A DNA stretch of 64,000 nucleotides from Posidoniimonas polymericola (GCF_007859935.1 NZ_SJPO01000002.1:700744-764743); one strand, 5' to 3'; numbered from the stretch's first letter, positions 16,219 to 25,882 are shown. A program made the numbers and translations. The notes: generated from the letters alone by a model not told the origin.

Positions 16219-17814
16219 CTACTCGGCGTCCCACCACCAGTTGCTGGCGCCCTCGGGCGCCGAGGTCGGGGCGTACTGCATCGGCCCGTCGGGCTTGGAC
16301 GCCTGCATCCGCTTGGCGAGCACCTCGGTCGGCTGGGCCCACACGCCGCCGCTCACGCCGGCCACCACGTGGCGGCGGTTGACCACCCGCAGGTTGGCGA
16401 CCGTGTCCACCGCGGTCGGCGCCGCGTACCGCGGCAGCCGCAGCGCGTCGGCCGTGACCATCAGGCCCGGCTGCCAACCGCTCGCCGGGAGCAGGTCGTG
16501 CGATTGAATCAGCGCGGTGACCAGCGCCAGGTCGAACACGTTGCGCAATTCGGCATAGACCGGGTACTGATCGCACAACGCGGCGAAGTTGGCGGTGAAG
16601 CTGGTCGCGAAGCCGGCCGACAGTTCGTCCGACTGGCCGGTGGGGCGGCGCGCCCCGCGGGCGGCGATCGCTTCATTCTCGCTCATCACCTTGACGCCCT
16701 GCCCGACCAGGTGGAACGCGTCGCGCTCATCCGACTGCTCGACCGCGGCGTAGTTCATGCCGAACCACCACCGCACGGCGCCGACCGCTGGGGCGGGCTC
16801 GCCGGGCTTGACGCGGATCGAGTCGAGGTAGCTTTGCATCCCGGCCACGCCGTCGGCCAGACCCATGCCGATCAGCTTCATGTGGTAGTCGGCCTCGCCG
16901 AGCACACAGGCGATGCGGGTGTCGCCCGGCATGCCGAGGTACGAGAGGTCCTGCAGGCCGACCTGGTCGCGGACCTGCTCGAGCCAGCGGTCGCGGCCGC
17001 GGCGGCCGGACGGGATGGGGTGCTCGGTGATGTACGCCTGCGCGGCGGCCAACGACTCGGGCCGCGGGTCGATCGAGCAGCCGAACGGGCTCCGCGGGTC
17101 ACGCCGCATCATGGTGAGCAGGTCGTCGAGCCGCACTACCGGCAGGCCGGTGTCGGTCGCGACCAGCCGCTGCTCGTCGCTCACCCGCCAATCGCCGGCC
17201 GGGCCGGCCAGGACCAAGTCGCCGGACTCTGGAAAGACGAGCACGTACTCCACCCGCTGAAGCCCGGCGAGGGTGAGCATCGCCTCGTCGAGCGGCTGGC
17301 CGGCCGCCAGCAACCGCTCCATTTCTTTTTCGAGCCGCGGCAGCGAAATGCAGCGTAGGCCCGACGGCCGCCGCGCGTCGGACCCGCTCATCGCGGACTT
17401 ACCCAACGCCGCCTCGACGCGCGACGCGACGCTGGTCCGGAGCTTGGCGAGGTCGGCCGCTAGGGCCGCCCTGCCCTGTTCGGTGGACCGGTTGGCGGAC
17501 GCCTCCCGCAGCACGCCTTGGGCGTCGGCCCAGACACCGCCGACGAACGGGCGGATCTCGGCCTCGCCACCGCCGTTCTCGGCCCAGGTCTCGGAGGCGA
17601 CAGTCGACGCGATCAGGTCGATCAGGCTGTCGAAGTCGGCGTTGGCTCCGCCCCCCGAGCCGTTGCTGAGACCCTGCCCCTGCCCCGGGCCGAGCATTAC
17701 GTTGTTGCCACCCGGCCCGACCGCGGCGTTGTTGAACGGCAGCGCGTTCTGGGCGGCCGCAAGCGGCGCCATCGCCAGCAGCATCAGCGAATACATGACA
17801 CGGCGTCCGAGCAT
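16219..17814 (-). CDS. DUF1598 domain exported protein
   Basis: ATG at 17814 follows GGGAG with an 8-base spacer and starts MLGRRVMYSLMLLAMAPLAAAQ, a signal peptide; 531 residues in all. An in-frame ATG 48 bases upstream lacks such a site. A Gly/Asn-rich linker (residues 23-58) precedes a body with SGLRCISLPRLEKEMERLLAAGQPL, LVFPESGDLVLAGPAGDW and RWWFGMNYAAVEQSDERDAF, which fit the planctomycete DUF1598 family of unknown function. The last 15 residues are Trp-rich (NWWWDAE). It converges on the PVC dehydrogenase across two palindromes. Confidence 0.82.
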   Translation of the reverse strand: MLGRRVMYSLMLLAMAPLAAAQNALPFNNAAVGPGGNNVMLGPGQGQGLSNGSGGGANADFDSLIDLIASTVASETWAENGGGEAEIRPFVGGVWADAQGVLREASANRSTEQGRAALAADLAKLRTSVASRVEAALGKSAMSGSDARRPSGLRCISLPRLEKEMERLLAAGQPLDEAMLTLAGLQRVEYVLVFPESGDLVLAGPAGDWRVSDEQRLVATDTGLPVVRLDDLLTMMRRDPRSPFGCSIDPRPESLAAAQAYITEHPIPSGRRGRDRWLEQVRDQVGLQDLSYLGMPGDTRIACVLGEADYHMKLIGMGLADGVAGMQSYLDSIRVKPGEPAPAVGAVRWWFGMNYAAVEQSDERDAFHLVGQGVKVMSENEAIAARGARRPTGQSDELSAGFATSFTANFAALCDQYPVYAELRNVFDLALVTALIQSHDLLPASGWQPGLMVTADALRLPRYAAPTAVDTVANLRVVNRRHVVAGVSGGVWAQPTEVLAKRMQASKPDGPMQYAPTSAPEGASNWWWDAE

Positions 17815-18032
17815 GGGTCGACTCCCTAGGGCGTGGTTCAACGAGAGGCCTGCGAGGGGCATTCGCCGGCGGCGGCGTGAAATATTCCCGCAGCCGCATT
17901 ATTCCTGCTGGCGGCGAGGAGCGAAAGCTTCGGGCAGCCGGCAAATCGGGGGGTGGTCGGTTGCGGGCCCTCTTGCGTGGGCTTATGGTCGGCTGACCCT
18001 ACATTTCTCCGACCGAAAGCCTCGACGCCGCG

Positions 18033-19997
18033 ATGCTCAACCGACTCCCGATCAAGATCCTGGCCCCGCTGCTGTTTGCGGCGCCGGTGCTGGCGCTGGG
18101 CCTTTACCTCTCGCACAACTGGAACCAGCAGTCGCAGGACGCGATCAACGAGCTGGCCGACCGGTACATCGAGCAGATCCACGACGCCACGGCCGAGAAG
18201 ATCACCGACGTCCTCTCGATGCCGCTGCGGGTGTGCCAGGTCAACGAGCACCTGATCGCCAACGCCACGCTGCCGCCCGGCGACCTCGCGTCCTGGCGGC
18301 AGACGTTCGTTGAGGAGGCCCGCGCCTTCGACATGCTGAGCTCCATCGCCTGGGGCGACGCCGACGGCCGGGCCGCGTGGGTCACCCGCTACGCAGACGG
18401 GCGCCACTACTGGGCGATCAAGGAGGACGGCTCGGCGCCGACGATGCTCGAGTGGCGGCTGGACGACGCCGGCGGGCCGGTCGAGGACGCGCAGAACAAG
18501 TTCGACTTCCAGGTCGAGACCCGCCCCTGGTTCAAGACGCCCCGCGACGCGGGCCGCGACTCGTGGAGCGAGCCGTACGTGTGGGTCGGCGGCGGCGAGG
18601 CCGACGAGCCGACCCTCGGCATCTCGTTCGGCATCCCCATCATGAGTGACGGGCGGTTTGTCGGCGTGGTCGACGCCGACTTCTCCCTCAACGACCTCTC
18701 GCGGTACCTCGGCAGTCTGAAGGTCGGTAAGTCGGGCGTGGCGCTGTTGGTGTCGCGGGACGCGCGGCTGCTGGCGACCTCGGACGGCTCGCCGGTGGTT
18801 TCGGCCGAGGCAGAGCAGATCAAGCTAGGGGAATCAAAGTCGCCGTTGATCAACGCCGCCGCACTGCTGGCGTCCGATCAGGTAGAGGCAGACGGCGCCC
18901 GCACACGAGTCGAGATCGAAGGAGAGGACCACTACCTGCGGGCGTCGCGGGTGGGTGAGGCGGTCGGGCTCGACTGGCTGCTGCTGACGGTGATCCCCCA
19001 GCGCGACTTCCTCGGCGATATCGAAGACGAGTTCGCCAGCAGCTGGATCACGAGTCTAATCGCGGTCGCGCTGGCGGTGGCGCTCGGCCTGGCGGCGGCG
19101 CGGTGGCTGGTGGCGCCGCTCACGCGGCTGATGACCTCGGTGCGGCGGATCGGCCAGGGCGACCTCGAGACCCGCATCGCTATCCGCCACGCGCCGGAGT
19201 ACGAGCTGCTCGCCAGCGAGATCAACAAGATGGCCGAGGGGCTGCAAGACCGCATCCGCATGCAGAAGTCGCTTTCGCTGGCGATGGAGGTGCAGCGCAA
19301 CCTGCTGCCGGCCGACGCGCCCGCGCTCCGCGGGCTCGACATCGCCGGGCACAGCACCTACTGCGACGAGACCGGCGGCGACTACTTCGACTTCCTCGAC
19401 CTCAGCGGCGCCGACGACGACACGGCCGTCATCGTCATCGGCGACGTCATGGGCCACGGCGTGGCGGCGGCCCTGCTGATGGCGACCGCCCGCGGCATCC
19501 TCCGCAGCCGCTGCGAGGCGCCCGGCTCGCTGGCCGACTTCCTCGGGCACCTCAACGAGATGCTGGTGGTCGACACGCAGGGCGAGCGGTTCATGACGAT
19601 GCTGCTGGTCACCCTCTCCGGCGACCGCGACGAGCTCCGCTGGGCGTCGGCCGGCCACGGCCCGCCGCTGGTCTACGACCCTTCGACCGATACCTTCGCC
19701 GAGCTCGACGGCGGCGGCCTGCCGCTGGGTTTGATGGAGGGTGAGGAGTACGAGGAGCACGTGCTGGCTGGCGTCCGACCGGGCAGCGTTGTGCTGACCA
19801 CCACCGACGGCCTGGAAGAGACCATCAACCAGAGCGAGGAGCTGTACGGGACCGACCGGCTCCGCGAGCTGGTCCGCAAGCACGCCGGCGCGTCGGCCGA
19901 GGAGATCAGCCAGGCAATCCGCGACTCGCTGGCCAACTACCGCGGCGACCTCTCGCAGGACGACGACCTGACCTTCGTCGTGGCGAAGGTCTGCTAG
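18033..19997 (+). CDS. dCache-HAMP-SpoIIE serine phosphatase (sensor, RsbU-like)
   Basis: A 654-residue transmembrane sensor with membrane segments at about 8-27 and 335-355. Between them lies a double-Cache extracytoplasmic domain (WGDADGRAAWVTRYADGRHYW, FQVETRPWFKTPRDAG, PIMSDGRFVGVVDADFSL). A HAMP segment follows (WLVAPLTRLMTSVRRIGQGDLETRI). The C-terminal PP2C/SpoIIE phosphatase has the metal ligands in DETGGDYFDF and VIGDVMGHGVAAALLMA, then WASAGHGPPLVY and the final SQDDDLTFVVAKV. It probably senses a small molecule outside and dephosphorylates an anti-sigma antagonist. No partner anti-sigma or antagonist gene is adjacent. Confidence 0.93.
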   Translation: MLNRLPIKILAPLLFAAPVLALGLYLSHNWNQQSQDAINELADRYIEQIHDATAEKITDVLSMPLRVCQVNEHLIANATLPPGDLASWRQTFVEEARAFDMLSSIAWGDADGRAAWVTRYADGRHYWAIKEDGSAPTMLEWRLDDAGGPVEDAQNKFDFQVETRPWFKTPRDAGRDSWSEPYVWVGGGEADEPTLGISFGIPIMSDGRFVGVVDADFSLNDLSRYLGSLKVGKSGVALLVSRDARLLATSDGSPVVSAEAEQIKLGESKSPLINAAALLASDQVEADGARTRVEIEGEDHYLRASRVGEAVGLDWLLLTVIPQRDFLGDIEDEFASSWITSLIAVALAVALGLAAARWLVAPLTRLMTSVRRIGQGDLETRIAIRHAPEYELLASEINKMAEGLQDRIRMQKSLSLAMEVQRNLLPADAPALRGLDIAGHSTYCDETGGDYFDFLDLSGADDDTAVIVIGDVMGHGVAAALLMATARGILRSRCEAPGSLADFLGHLNEMLVVDTQGERFMTMLLVTLSGDRDELRWASAGHGPPLVYDPSTDTFAELDGGGLPLGLMEGEEYEEHVLAGVRPGSVVLTTTDGLEETINQSEELYGTDRLRELVRKHAGASAEEISQAIRDSLANYRGDLSQDDDLTFVVAKVC

Positions 19998-20093
19998 GGC
20001 GCCGCGGCCGCACACGCCAAACGCCGCCGCGCCCTAGTGTGGACGCAGCGGCGCGGAAGGCGGTCTCTCACCGCTTGGAACACGCTATGCGGA

Positions 20094-20651
20094 TCAATCG
20101 CGTCGCCCCCGACGCACGCCCAGCAGGCTCAGCGCCAGCAGTCCGACGCCCGCGGCGGTCGGCTCGGGGACGCTTGTCAGGTAGGCGCGGATCTCGCCGC
20201 TGCCGATTGCTGTGGTGTGGATGTTGAGATAGGCGTTGCCGCCGTCGAATCCGCTCATGAGCGCGGCGAACGCGGACGAGGTTGTGCCGCCGTTGGCCGT
20301 GATGAACGCCGCGTTGTAGCTCCCCGCGTCGGTCATATCGAAGATCATGTCGTAGCTGCCCGCGGTCACCCCGCTGGGGAACCCGGGGAAGGTCGGCGTC
20401 GGGCTGGCGACGCCCGCGTTGCCCGCGAACGGCTCGAGCGTGCAGCAGTGGATGTGGGCCGCGGTGACGTTGCCCGTCAGGCCGCTGAAGTCGGCCTCGA
20501 CACGCATCGTCCACGCGTGCGGGTCGACGGTCACCAGACCCGTGCCCGTGCCCGACGAGCTAGGCCCGGAGAACGACATTTCGTACAGGCTGGTGTGGGC
20601 CAGCGCCGGGGCGGCGGTCAGCAGTAGCGTCAGCGTCAAAAACTTTTTCAT
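20094..20651 (-). CDS. CHRD-like domain PEP-CTERM protein
   Basis: ATG at 20651, after a GGAG site, gives 185 residues with a signal peptide (MKKFLTLTLLLTAAPALAHT). The middle matches the CHRD domain: AHIHCC followed by FPSGVTAGSYDMIFDMTDAGSYN and YLNIHTTAIGSGEIRAYL. The C-terminus VPEPTAAGVGLLALSLLGVRRGRRD is a textbook PEP-CTERM signal, so the protein is probably exported and processed by an exosortase/archaeosortase-type system. No exosortase gene is present here. An earlier in-frame ATG at 20708 would put a charged stretch ahead of the signal. Confidence 0.85.
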   Translation of the reverse strand: MKKFLTLTLLLTAAPALAHTSLYEMSFSGPSSSGTGTGLVTVDPHAWTMRVEADFSGLTGNVTAAHIHCCTLEPFAGNAGVASPTPTFPGFPSGVTAGSYDMIFDMTDAGSYNAAFITANGGTTSSAFAALMSGFDGGNAYLNIHTTAIGSGEIRAYLTSVPEPTAAGVGLLALSLLGVRRGRRD

Positions 20652-20717
20652 CAGTCGGCTCCAGGTCCTTGTGAGGGAGGCAGGCAGGGTTGAGACGGTT
20701 TGTTTCAAGCTGAGGGA

Positions 20718-21581
20718 TCATCGCCGCCGGCAGATTGCCGGGCAGCTGCAGGCCAGCAGTGCGAGGGCGGCGGGCTCGGGCGCGCCGTGCGTCGCGACAG
20801 CGGCGCCGGACGCGTCGCGCCAGAGGGTGTAGTCGGCGGCGTCGACAGAGCCGTCGCCGTTGCCGTCGGCGGGTGAGGGGGTGGTCGTCCCGTAGGCGGC
20901 GGTCCAGGCCGCGTAGTCGAGCGCGTCGACGGCGCCGTCCGCGTTGTAGTCGCCGGCGATCGGAGCCGACGCGAGCCGCAGGTTATCGATGCCGAGCGTG
21001 GCGGTGACCGCCTGACCGCCGGCCGACGCGCCGCCCGGGTCGTGGCGGAGCATCACGCGGAACACATTGGGCATCAACGCTTCGTAGGTTGTGACGCCCT
21101 GGACCAGCGACAGCGCCTCCTGTGCGAGCGAGAACTCGTAGCTCCGCCAGACGCCGTCGGCGGGCACGTCGGCCGGGGTCGCTGAGGTCCAGCGGAAGCT
21201 GGTCGAGCCCGGGCCAAACAGCACCAGCCGCATCGCCAGCGGCTGCGAGCCGGGCTCGCTACGCAGGTCGACCGTCACCCGCGCGGCGTCGAGCGCGGAG
21301 AAGTCGCCCGTCCAGGCCGCCGTGCTGTTGTGGGTGGCAAGGTTTGCGGCGGTGGTCTGGAGCTGCAGGAACGGGTCGCCCGCGCCAGCGGGGCCGTCGG
21401 TTGACTGCCGCGTGGTGATCTGCCCGCCGAAGCTTCCTCCGGTCCACCCAGAAGTCCCCGCGGGCGCGAAGTCGTCGGAGTGCAACGATGCAGCGCCCGC
21501 CACACCGCATGCGATGGGCAGCAGCGTGACGAGCGCGGCGATCGCGCTTCGGCGGGTAGCGGCGTCTGGGCGGTCGATCAC
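20718..21581 (-). CDS. PEP-CTERM protein with dockerin-like repeat
   Basis: GTG at 21581 overlaps the TGA of the upstream sugar dehydrogenase as GTGA, indicating coupled translation; 287 residues. A signal peptide covers residues 10-30. The body is beta-rich (about 35-205, TVDLRSEPGSQPLAMRLVLFGPG) and resembles a carbohydrate-binding or lectin-like jelly roll. Two dockerin-like calcium loops follow, GDYNADGAVDALDYAAW and ADGNGDGSVDAADYTLW, and an APEPAALALLACSCPAICRRR sorting tail. In planctomycetes such dockerin-like segments are widespread without cohesin partners. It is probably surface-anchored. Confidence 0.8.
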   Translation of the reverse strand: MIDRPDAATRRSAIAALVTLLPIACGVAGAASLHSDDFAPAGTSGWTGGSFGGQITTRQSTDGPAGAGDPFLQLQTTAANLATHNSTAAWTGDFSALDAARVTVDLRSEPGSQPLAMRLVLFGPGSTSFRWTSATPADVPADGVWRSYEFSLAQEALSLVQGVTTYEALMPNVFRVMLRHDPGGASAGGQAVTATLGIDNLRLASAPIAGDYNADGAVDALDYAAWTAAYGTTTPSPADGNGDGSVDAADYTLWRDASGAAVATHGAPEPAALALLACSCPAICRRR

Positions 21582-22993
21582 GGCCAAATCTTCCGGGGCA
21601 TGAGGAACAGAATCAGCGTCGCGAGCAGCGGCGTAGCGGAGGGCGAGGGGACCGCGACCAACCGGTAGATGGCGCCGGTCGGCAGGCCGCTGACCGGGTC
21701 CAGCCCGCTGGGGGCCAGGGTCGTCTTGGTGGCGACGTACGCTTCGCCGTTCTCGTCGAGGCCGAAGGCGAGCACGTACTCGCCGATTGGGTTGCCACCA
21801 ACAACGTCGAGCACGTCGAGGTCGAACTGGCCCGGGCTGGTCTCTTCCAGGCCGAGCAGCGTGCCGTTGGCGGGGGCGAAGCCCGTGCTGAAGTCGCCGA
21901 ACAGGTACTTGCCAACCAGCTCGGGGAATTCCGAGCCGCGGTAGACCACGCCGCCGGTCACCGAGATGCCGATCTCTTGCAGGCCGTTGTTGCGGCCGGC
22001 GCGGGTGTACTCGGCGACCGGGTCGATCAGCGGGGCGGCCGGGTTCGGCGAGACCGTGTTGTCGAAGTCAAAGGTCCCCTCCTTGATCCGCCAGCCGTAG
22101 TTGCCGCCCGACTCGATGAGGTTGATCTCTTCAACGTTGCCCTGGCCGACGTCGGCGACAAACAGGCGGTCGCCGTCGAAGGTCGCCCGCCACGGGTTGC
22201 GGAGGCCGTAGGCGTAGATTTCCTCGCGGACGCCGGCCTCGCCGACAAACGGGTTGTCAGCGGGGATGCCGTATTGACCGCCCGGCCCGTTCGTGCCGGC
22301 GACGTCGATCCGCAGCACCTTGCCGAGCAGCTTCGAGCGGTCCTGGGCGTTGCCAAAGTTACCGGTGACGGCGTCGTTCAGCGTGCCGGGCCCGCCGCCG
22401 GTGTGGCCGGCCTCGTTGTCGCCGCCGCCGCCGCCGTCGCCGGTAGTAATGTAGAGCATGCCGTCCGGGCCGAAGCCGAGGTAGCCGGCGTTGTGGTTGA
22501 ACTGCGGCTCGTCGAACGTCATCAGCACGCGTTCAGAAGTGAGGCTGGCCGTGCTCGCGCCGATCGAGTCGACTGAGTACTCCGCCACGACGCTCTGGTG
22601 ATTGATCGGGTTGACTGGGTCGTCGGGGTCGCCACCCGGGCGGGGCGCCGAGTAGTAGACGTAGAACTTGTCACCGCCCGCGGCGCTTGCTCGGCCGAAG
22701 TTGGGGTGGAACGCCAGACCCAAGAGGCCCCGCTCGTCGAACCCGGGCCGCTCGGTAACCAGCTTTGAATCGAGGTCCAACAGCGGCGTCGGGAGCAGGG
22801 TCCCCGCGTCGATCACGTGGATCTTGCCGCGTTGGTCGTTGACGAACAGGCGGTTCGAGCCGTCGCCCGCGTTGGTGATCGCTACCGGAGAGATGATCTC
22901 GCCCTGGCTGACGGGGTCCAGCCGGACCCGAGGGAACGCGGCAGACGCGGTCGCCGTTATGAAGAGGACACAGCCGATGAGGATGGCGCGCAC
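21578..22993 (-). CDS. PQQ-dependent sugar dehydrogenase (Glucose/sorbosone dehydrogenase family)
   Basis: GTG at 22993 lies 7 bases after AGGAG and begins a signal peptide (VRAILIGCVLFITATASAAF); 471 residues. This start is preferred over an upstream extension lacking a site. The six-bladed propeller shows ISPVAITNAGDGSNRLFVNDQRG, FDERGLLGLAFHPNF, YITTGDGGGGGDN, GKVLRIDVAG and YAYGLRNPWRATFDGD, all typical of the GSDH family that oxidises sugars using PQQ in the periplasm. The tail VPSPSATPLLATLILFLMPRK resembles a PEP-CTERM sorting signal. The downstream dockerin-like gene is translationally coupled. Confidence 0.9.
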   Translation of the reverse strand: MRAILIGCVLFITATASAAFPRVRLDPVSQGEIISPVAITNAGDGSNRLFVNDQRGKIHVIDAGTLLPTPLLDLDSKLVTERPGFDERGLLGLAFHPNFGRASAAGGDKFYVYYSAPRPGGDPDDPVNPINHQSVVAEYSVDSIGASTASLTSERVLMTFDEPQFNHNAGYLGFGPDGMLYITTGDGGGGGDNEAGHTGGGPGTLNDAVTGNFGNAQDRSKLLGKVLRIDVAGTNGPGGQYGIPADNPFVGEAGVREEIYAYGLRNPWRATFDGDRLFVADVGQGNVEEINLIESGGNYGWRIKEGTFDFDNTVSPNPAAPLIDPVAEYTRAGRNNGLQEIGISVTGGVVYRGSEFPELVGKYLFGDFSTGFAPANGTLLGLEETSPGQFDLDVLDVVGGNPIGEYVLAFGLDENGEAYVATKTTLAPSGLDPVSGLPTGAIYRLVAVPSPSATPLLATLILFLMPRKIWP

Positions 22994-23000
22994 GCTGATT

Positions 23001-23005
23001 CTCCT
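23001..23005 (-). promoter_or_regulatory. Ribosome binding site deciding a GTG start
   Basis: AGGAG on the minus strand, 7 bases before GTG at 22993. It supports the GTG start of the sugar dehydrogenase. Confidence 0.7.
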
Positions 23006-23093
23006 GTTCCAGAGCCTAGTTGGCTGGGGCCGGTCGGACGAGAATTGCCGGCACAGAGTACAGGTGTCGCGAGCCGGGCGATCGATTGCACCG

Positions 23094-23132
23094 GCGCAAA
23101 GAAAAGGCGCCAAGAAAAGGCGCTAAGAAATA
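23094..23132. repeat. Tandem 13-base repeat, three units
   Basis: Units GCGCAAAGAAAAG, GCGCCAAGAAAAG and GCGCTAAGAAATA follow one another exactly, upstream of the sugar dehydrogenase. This resembles the degenerate GCGCAAAG-type tandem runs of planctomycete intergenic DNA. Confidence 0.7.
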
Positions 23133-23171
23133 TAGCGAAGCGGAATCGCGGGGGGGGCGCCGGCGGCGTTG

Positions 23172-23909
23172 CTATCGCGTGGCCGGCGCGAGCAGCGACG
23201 CCGCCCGCGGTTCGTCGAGCGGCGTCACCTCGTAGAGCACCACGCCGGGGAGCTCCGAGCGGAACACCCGCAGCCCAGAACCCGCGGGCAGGTCTGCCAG
23301 CTCGGGCCGGTCGGCGTCCTGCCGGTCGACGAACACCATCACCGGTTGCCCGTCGACCTCGCACAGCATGGCGGTGGTGTCGCGGCTGAAGCCGCCGGGG
23401 TACGACAGGCCCAGCATGCGGCTGCCGGGCGGCATCTCCTTGAGCACGAGCGGGGCGTCCTGCCGCTTTTCGAACACGGCGGCGAAGCGGTCATCGTCCT
23501 CGCACTCGTAGTAGGGCTCGAAGCCGTTGTCGACCGCGTCGCGGTAGAGGGCAGCGAGCTCGGTTGGCTCGAAGTAGGGCGCCACGGCGGGGCCGCCGGC
23601 TGATGGCAGTAACACCGCCGCCAGCACGGCCGCCGCGGCCCCCAACCCGGCGCCGAGCACTGCCCGCCGCCAGAGTTGTGACTTAGCTGGCCCAGCAGTG
23701 AGCGTGGTTATCGCCTCGACCTGAGCGGCGGGCGCCTCGGCAGCGGGGAACAGCCGGTGGAGGGAGTCGTCGATCGCGAGCAGCGCGTCGAGCTCCCCGC
23801 CCCGGCCCGCCTCGCGCAGCCGCGCAAACGCAGCGTCACGCTCCGGCCCCGGGGGCAGGGCGTCGAGCAGCGGCTCGAGTGGTTCGTCGTTGGCGGGGTG
23901 GCTGGTCAT
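23172..23909 (-). CDS. Probable anti-sigma factor (membrane)
   Basis: A 245-residue protein that overlaps the ECF sigma gene by 4 bases (ATGA), the usual arrangement for a sigma/anti-sigma pair. An N-terminal cytoplasmic segment (residues 1-85) is acidic and helical (LREAGRGGELDALLAIDDSLHRL), a single membrane helix spans about 85-105 (AVLGAGLGAAAAVLAAVLLP), and the extracytoplasmic part has a small beta-rich domain (GFSRDTTAMLCEVDGQPVMVFVDR). No zinc HxxxCxxC motif is visible, so it is not a ZAS-type anti-sigma. Function is inferred from context. Confidence 0.7.
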   Translation of the reverse strand: MTSHPANDEPLEPLLDALPPGPERDAAFARLREAGRGGELDALLAIDDSLHRLFPAAEAPAAQVEAITTLTAGPAKSQLWRRAVLGAGLGAAAAVLAAVLLPSAGGPAVAPYFEPTELAALYRDAVDNGFEPYYECEDDDRFAAVFEKRQDAPLVLKEMPPGSRMLGLSYPGGFSRDTTAMLCEVDGQPVMVFVDRQDADRPELADLPAGSGLRVFRSELPGVVLYEVTPLDEPRAASLLAPATR

Positions 23910-24541
23910 GTCCGTGAGGGGACGGTCTGTTCAGGCTGCGGCGTCGCAAGCGATAGCAGCTCGCGTAGCCGGCGCTTGCCGCGGTGCACGTGGCTCATCG
24001 CGGTCCCCTCGGCCAGGCCGGTCAGCTCGCTGATCTCGCTGTAAGACAATTGGTGCACCACCCGCAGCAGCAGGCAGCACCGGGCGTCTTCGCTCAATTC
24101 GCCCAGGGCCGCTAGCACGTGGTCGTCGAACGCGGACTGCAGTGGGCTGAGGTCACCGCTACGGGGGTGGACCGGCGAGTGCGTGTCGCCGGACAGGTCG
24201 GCCACGGTGGTCAGGTCGGTCGGGTCGGACGCGTAGGTGCGTCGCGTGCGGCGCCGGCGGCGGACGTTGAGCGCGCAATGGCGGACGACGCCCGCGAGCC
24301 ACCGCACGACTGCGGGCTCGGAGTCGAACTGCTTCTGCTTGGCGATAGTGATTTCCACGGCATCTTGCACGACGTCCTCGGCGCCGTCGACGCGGCCGAG
24401 CACGCCGGCGGCAATCGCGACCAGCCGCGGGTAGGCCCGCCGGTAGCACGAGCCAACGTCCTCCGCCCGTTCCCTCCCTGGCGCGTCGCGCGGCGGCGCG
24501 GCGTTCGGGAGAGCAGGCGTGGATTTTCTTTCAGGCATCAT
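23906..24541 (-). CDS. ECF sigma factor
   Basis: A 211-residue ECF-type sigma-70. Region 2 is visible as [34 protein letters not shown], with [24 protein letters not shown], and region 4 as [52 protein letters not shown] linker of about 35 residues separates the domains. Two adjacent ATGs (24541, 24538) are possible starts. It is probably held by the product of the overlapping downstream gene. A DUF1559 gene runs divergently 79 bases away and could be a target. Confidence 0.9.
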   Translation of the reverse strand: MMPERKSTPALPNAAPPRDAPGRERAEDVGSCYRRAYPRLVAIAAGVLGRVDGAEDVVQDAVEITIAKQKQFDSEPAVVRWLAGVVRHCALNVRRRRRTRRTYASDPTDLTTVADLSGDTHSPVHPRSGDLSPLQSAFDDHVLAALGELSEDARCCLLLRVVHQLSYSEISELTGLAEGTAMSHVHRGKRRLRELLSLATPQPEQTVPSRT

Positions 24542-24620
24542 CCGGACCTACTATACTGTGTCGCGAGGCCCGCCGGGTATTGGACCGTTCTGGTCAAAAC
24601 GGGCGGGTGGGAGCAGGACC

Positions 24621-25658
24621 ATGCCAAGAGCCCACCAGTCGGCCCACCAATCGGCCAGTCGCCCGTGCCGCCGCGTCACGACCGATGGCTGTCGTTCAGC
24701 GGGGCTTAGCGCCGCCGGGTTTAGTCTGGTCGAGCTGTTGGTGGTGATCGCCATCATCGGGGTGCTGGTAGCACTCCTGCTGCCCGCGGTGCAGGCGGCC
24801 CGCGAGTCGGCCCGACGGATGGGCTGCGCCGACCGGCTCAAGCAGATCACGTTGGCGATCGCCAATCACGAGTCCGCGCGGCGTTCCTTTCCGCCCGGGC
24901 GGATTGGCTGCGACGACACGACCGGCCCGCCGCCGATCCCCGCGTGCCGCCCCGGCCTGCCGACCGAGGAGCTAACCGCCGCGAGCGGCTTCGTGGCGAT
25001 CCTGCCTGAACTCGAGGAGCTCGACCTGTACGCGCAGCTGTCGGTTGAGATCGGCGGCCTGTGGAACCGCAACGTCGACGACCTTGGCTGGTACGACGAT
25101 CTGGCCAAGTGCAAGGCGATCAAGCAGCGTCCCGCGGTGTTCGTCTGCCCCACCGACACCGCCGCCGCGCTGAGCGACGTCTACGACCCGGTGATCGCCG
25201 CGACCGGGAGCTACGCGATGGTGCACGGCTCGCTCGGCGCCAGCCGGTCGCCCTCTTCGGCCGGGTACTACAAAGCAGGCCAGGCGCTCGACGCAGTCAA
25301 GTACCACAACACCGGCCCGTTTGTTTACGTCACCCGCCGCAAGCCGTCGCAGGTGACCGATGGCCTGTCGGGCACGGTGGCGGTCGGCGAGGTCGTGCTG
25401 GCGGACGTTTACGAGTCGTCTAACACCTGGACCTATGCGCTGGCGTACGCGGACTGCCTCCGCACGACCGACAACCCGCTCAACACCCAGCCGGGCGCGG
25501 GGCGGATGGTCGACCGCCAAAACGGCGCCTTCGGCAGCCAGCACCCGGGCGGCGGCCAGTTCGCCTTCCTGGATGGCCACGTCGCGTGGACCTCCGACGA
25601 CGTTGACCTCGAGATCTACCGCGCCAGGTCGACCATCGTCGGCGACGAGTCGTACTAG
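24621..25658 (+). CDS. DUF1559 domain pseudopilin
   Basis: ATG at 24621 after a GGAGCAGGACC leader gives 345 residues. The type IV pilin leader is [20 protein letters not shown], cut before Phe with the conserved Glu at +5, followed by [24 protein letters not shown]. The DUF1559 body has the usual landmarks: [40 protein letters not shown] and a C-terminal [17 protein letters not shown]. These proteins number in the dozens in planctomycetes and probably form or decorate pseudopili. An ORF start further upstream overlaps the divergent sigma gene and is unlikely. Confidence 0.92.
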   Translation: MPRAHQSAHQSASRPCRRVTTDGCRSAGLSAAGFSLVELLVVIAIIGVLVALLLPAVQAARESARRMGCADRLKQITLAIANHESARRSFPPGRIGCDDTTGPPPIPACRPGLPTEELTAASGFVAILPELEELDLYAQLSVEIGGLWNRNVDDLGWYDDLAKCKAIKQRPAVFVCPTDTAAALSDVYDPVIAATGSYAMVHGSLGASRSPSSAGYYKAGQALDAVKYHNTGPFVYVTRRKPSQVTDGLSGTVAVGEVVLADVYESSNTWTYALAYADCLRTTDNPLNTQPGAGRMVDRQNGAFGSQHPGGGQFAFLDGHVAWTSDDVDLEIYRARSTIVGDESY

Positions 25659-25797
25659 AGAACCTCGGTACGCGAGACCGCTGCGGCCGCCGTGGCGCCC
25701 TCTTACCGGAGATCGTAATGTTGTCGCGGGTGATGCCGAGCTGGGAGTTGATGGAGGAGCCTGCGGCCCGCAGCGGCGCCGGCCCACCGAAACGACA

Positions 25798-25830
25798 ACA
25801 GCCGCCGTGCCCAGGGGGCACGGCGGCTGT
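25798..25830 (-). terminator. Strong hairpin after the CEPSC gene
   Basis: A 14-base perfect stem (ACAGCCGCCGTGCC at 25798-25811 with 25817-25830) and a 5-base loop. On the minus strand it is followed by a T/G-rich TGTCGTTT run, 52 bases downstream of the cysteine-rich gene stop. It also could stop transcripts from the rightward DUF1559 gene. Confidence 0.7.
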
Positions 25831-25882
25831 GTTATCGTGATCGCGCCCCAGAGGAGGGGAGCGAAGCTCTCAATCAGTCGCC

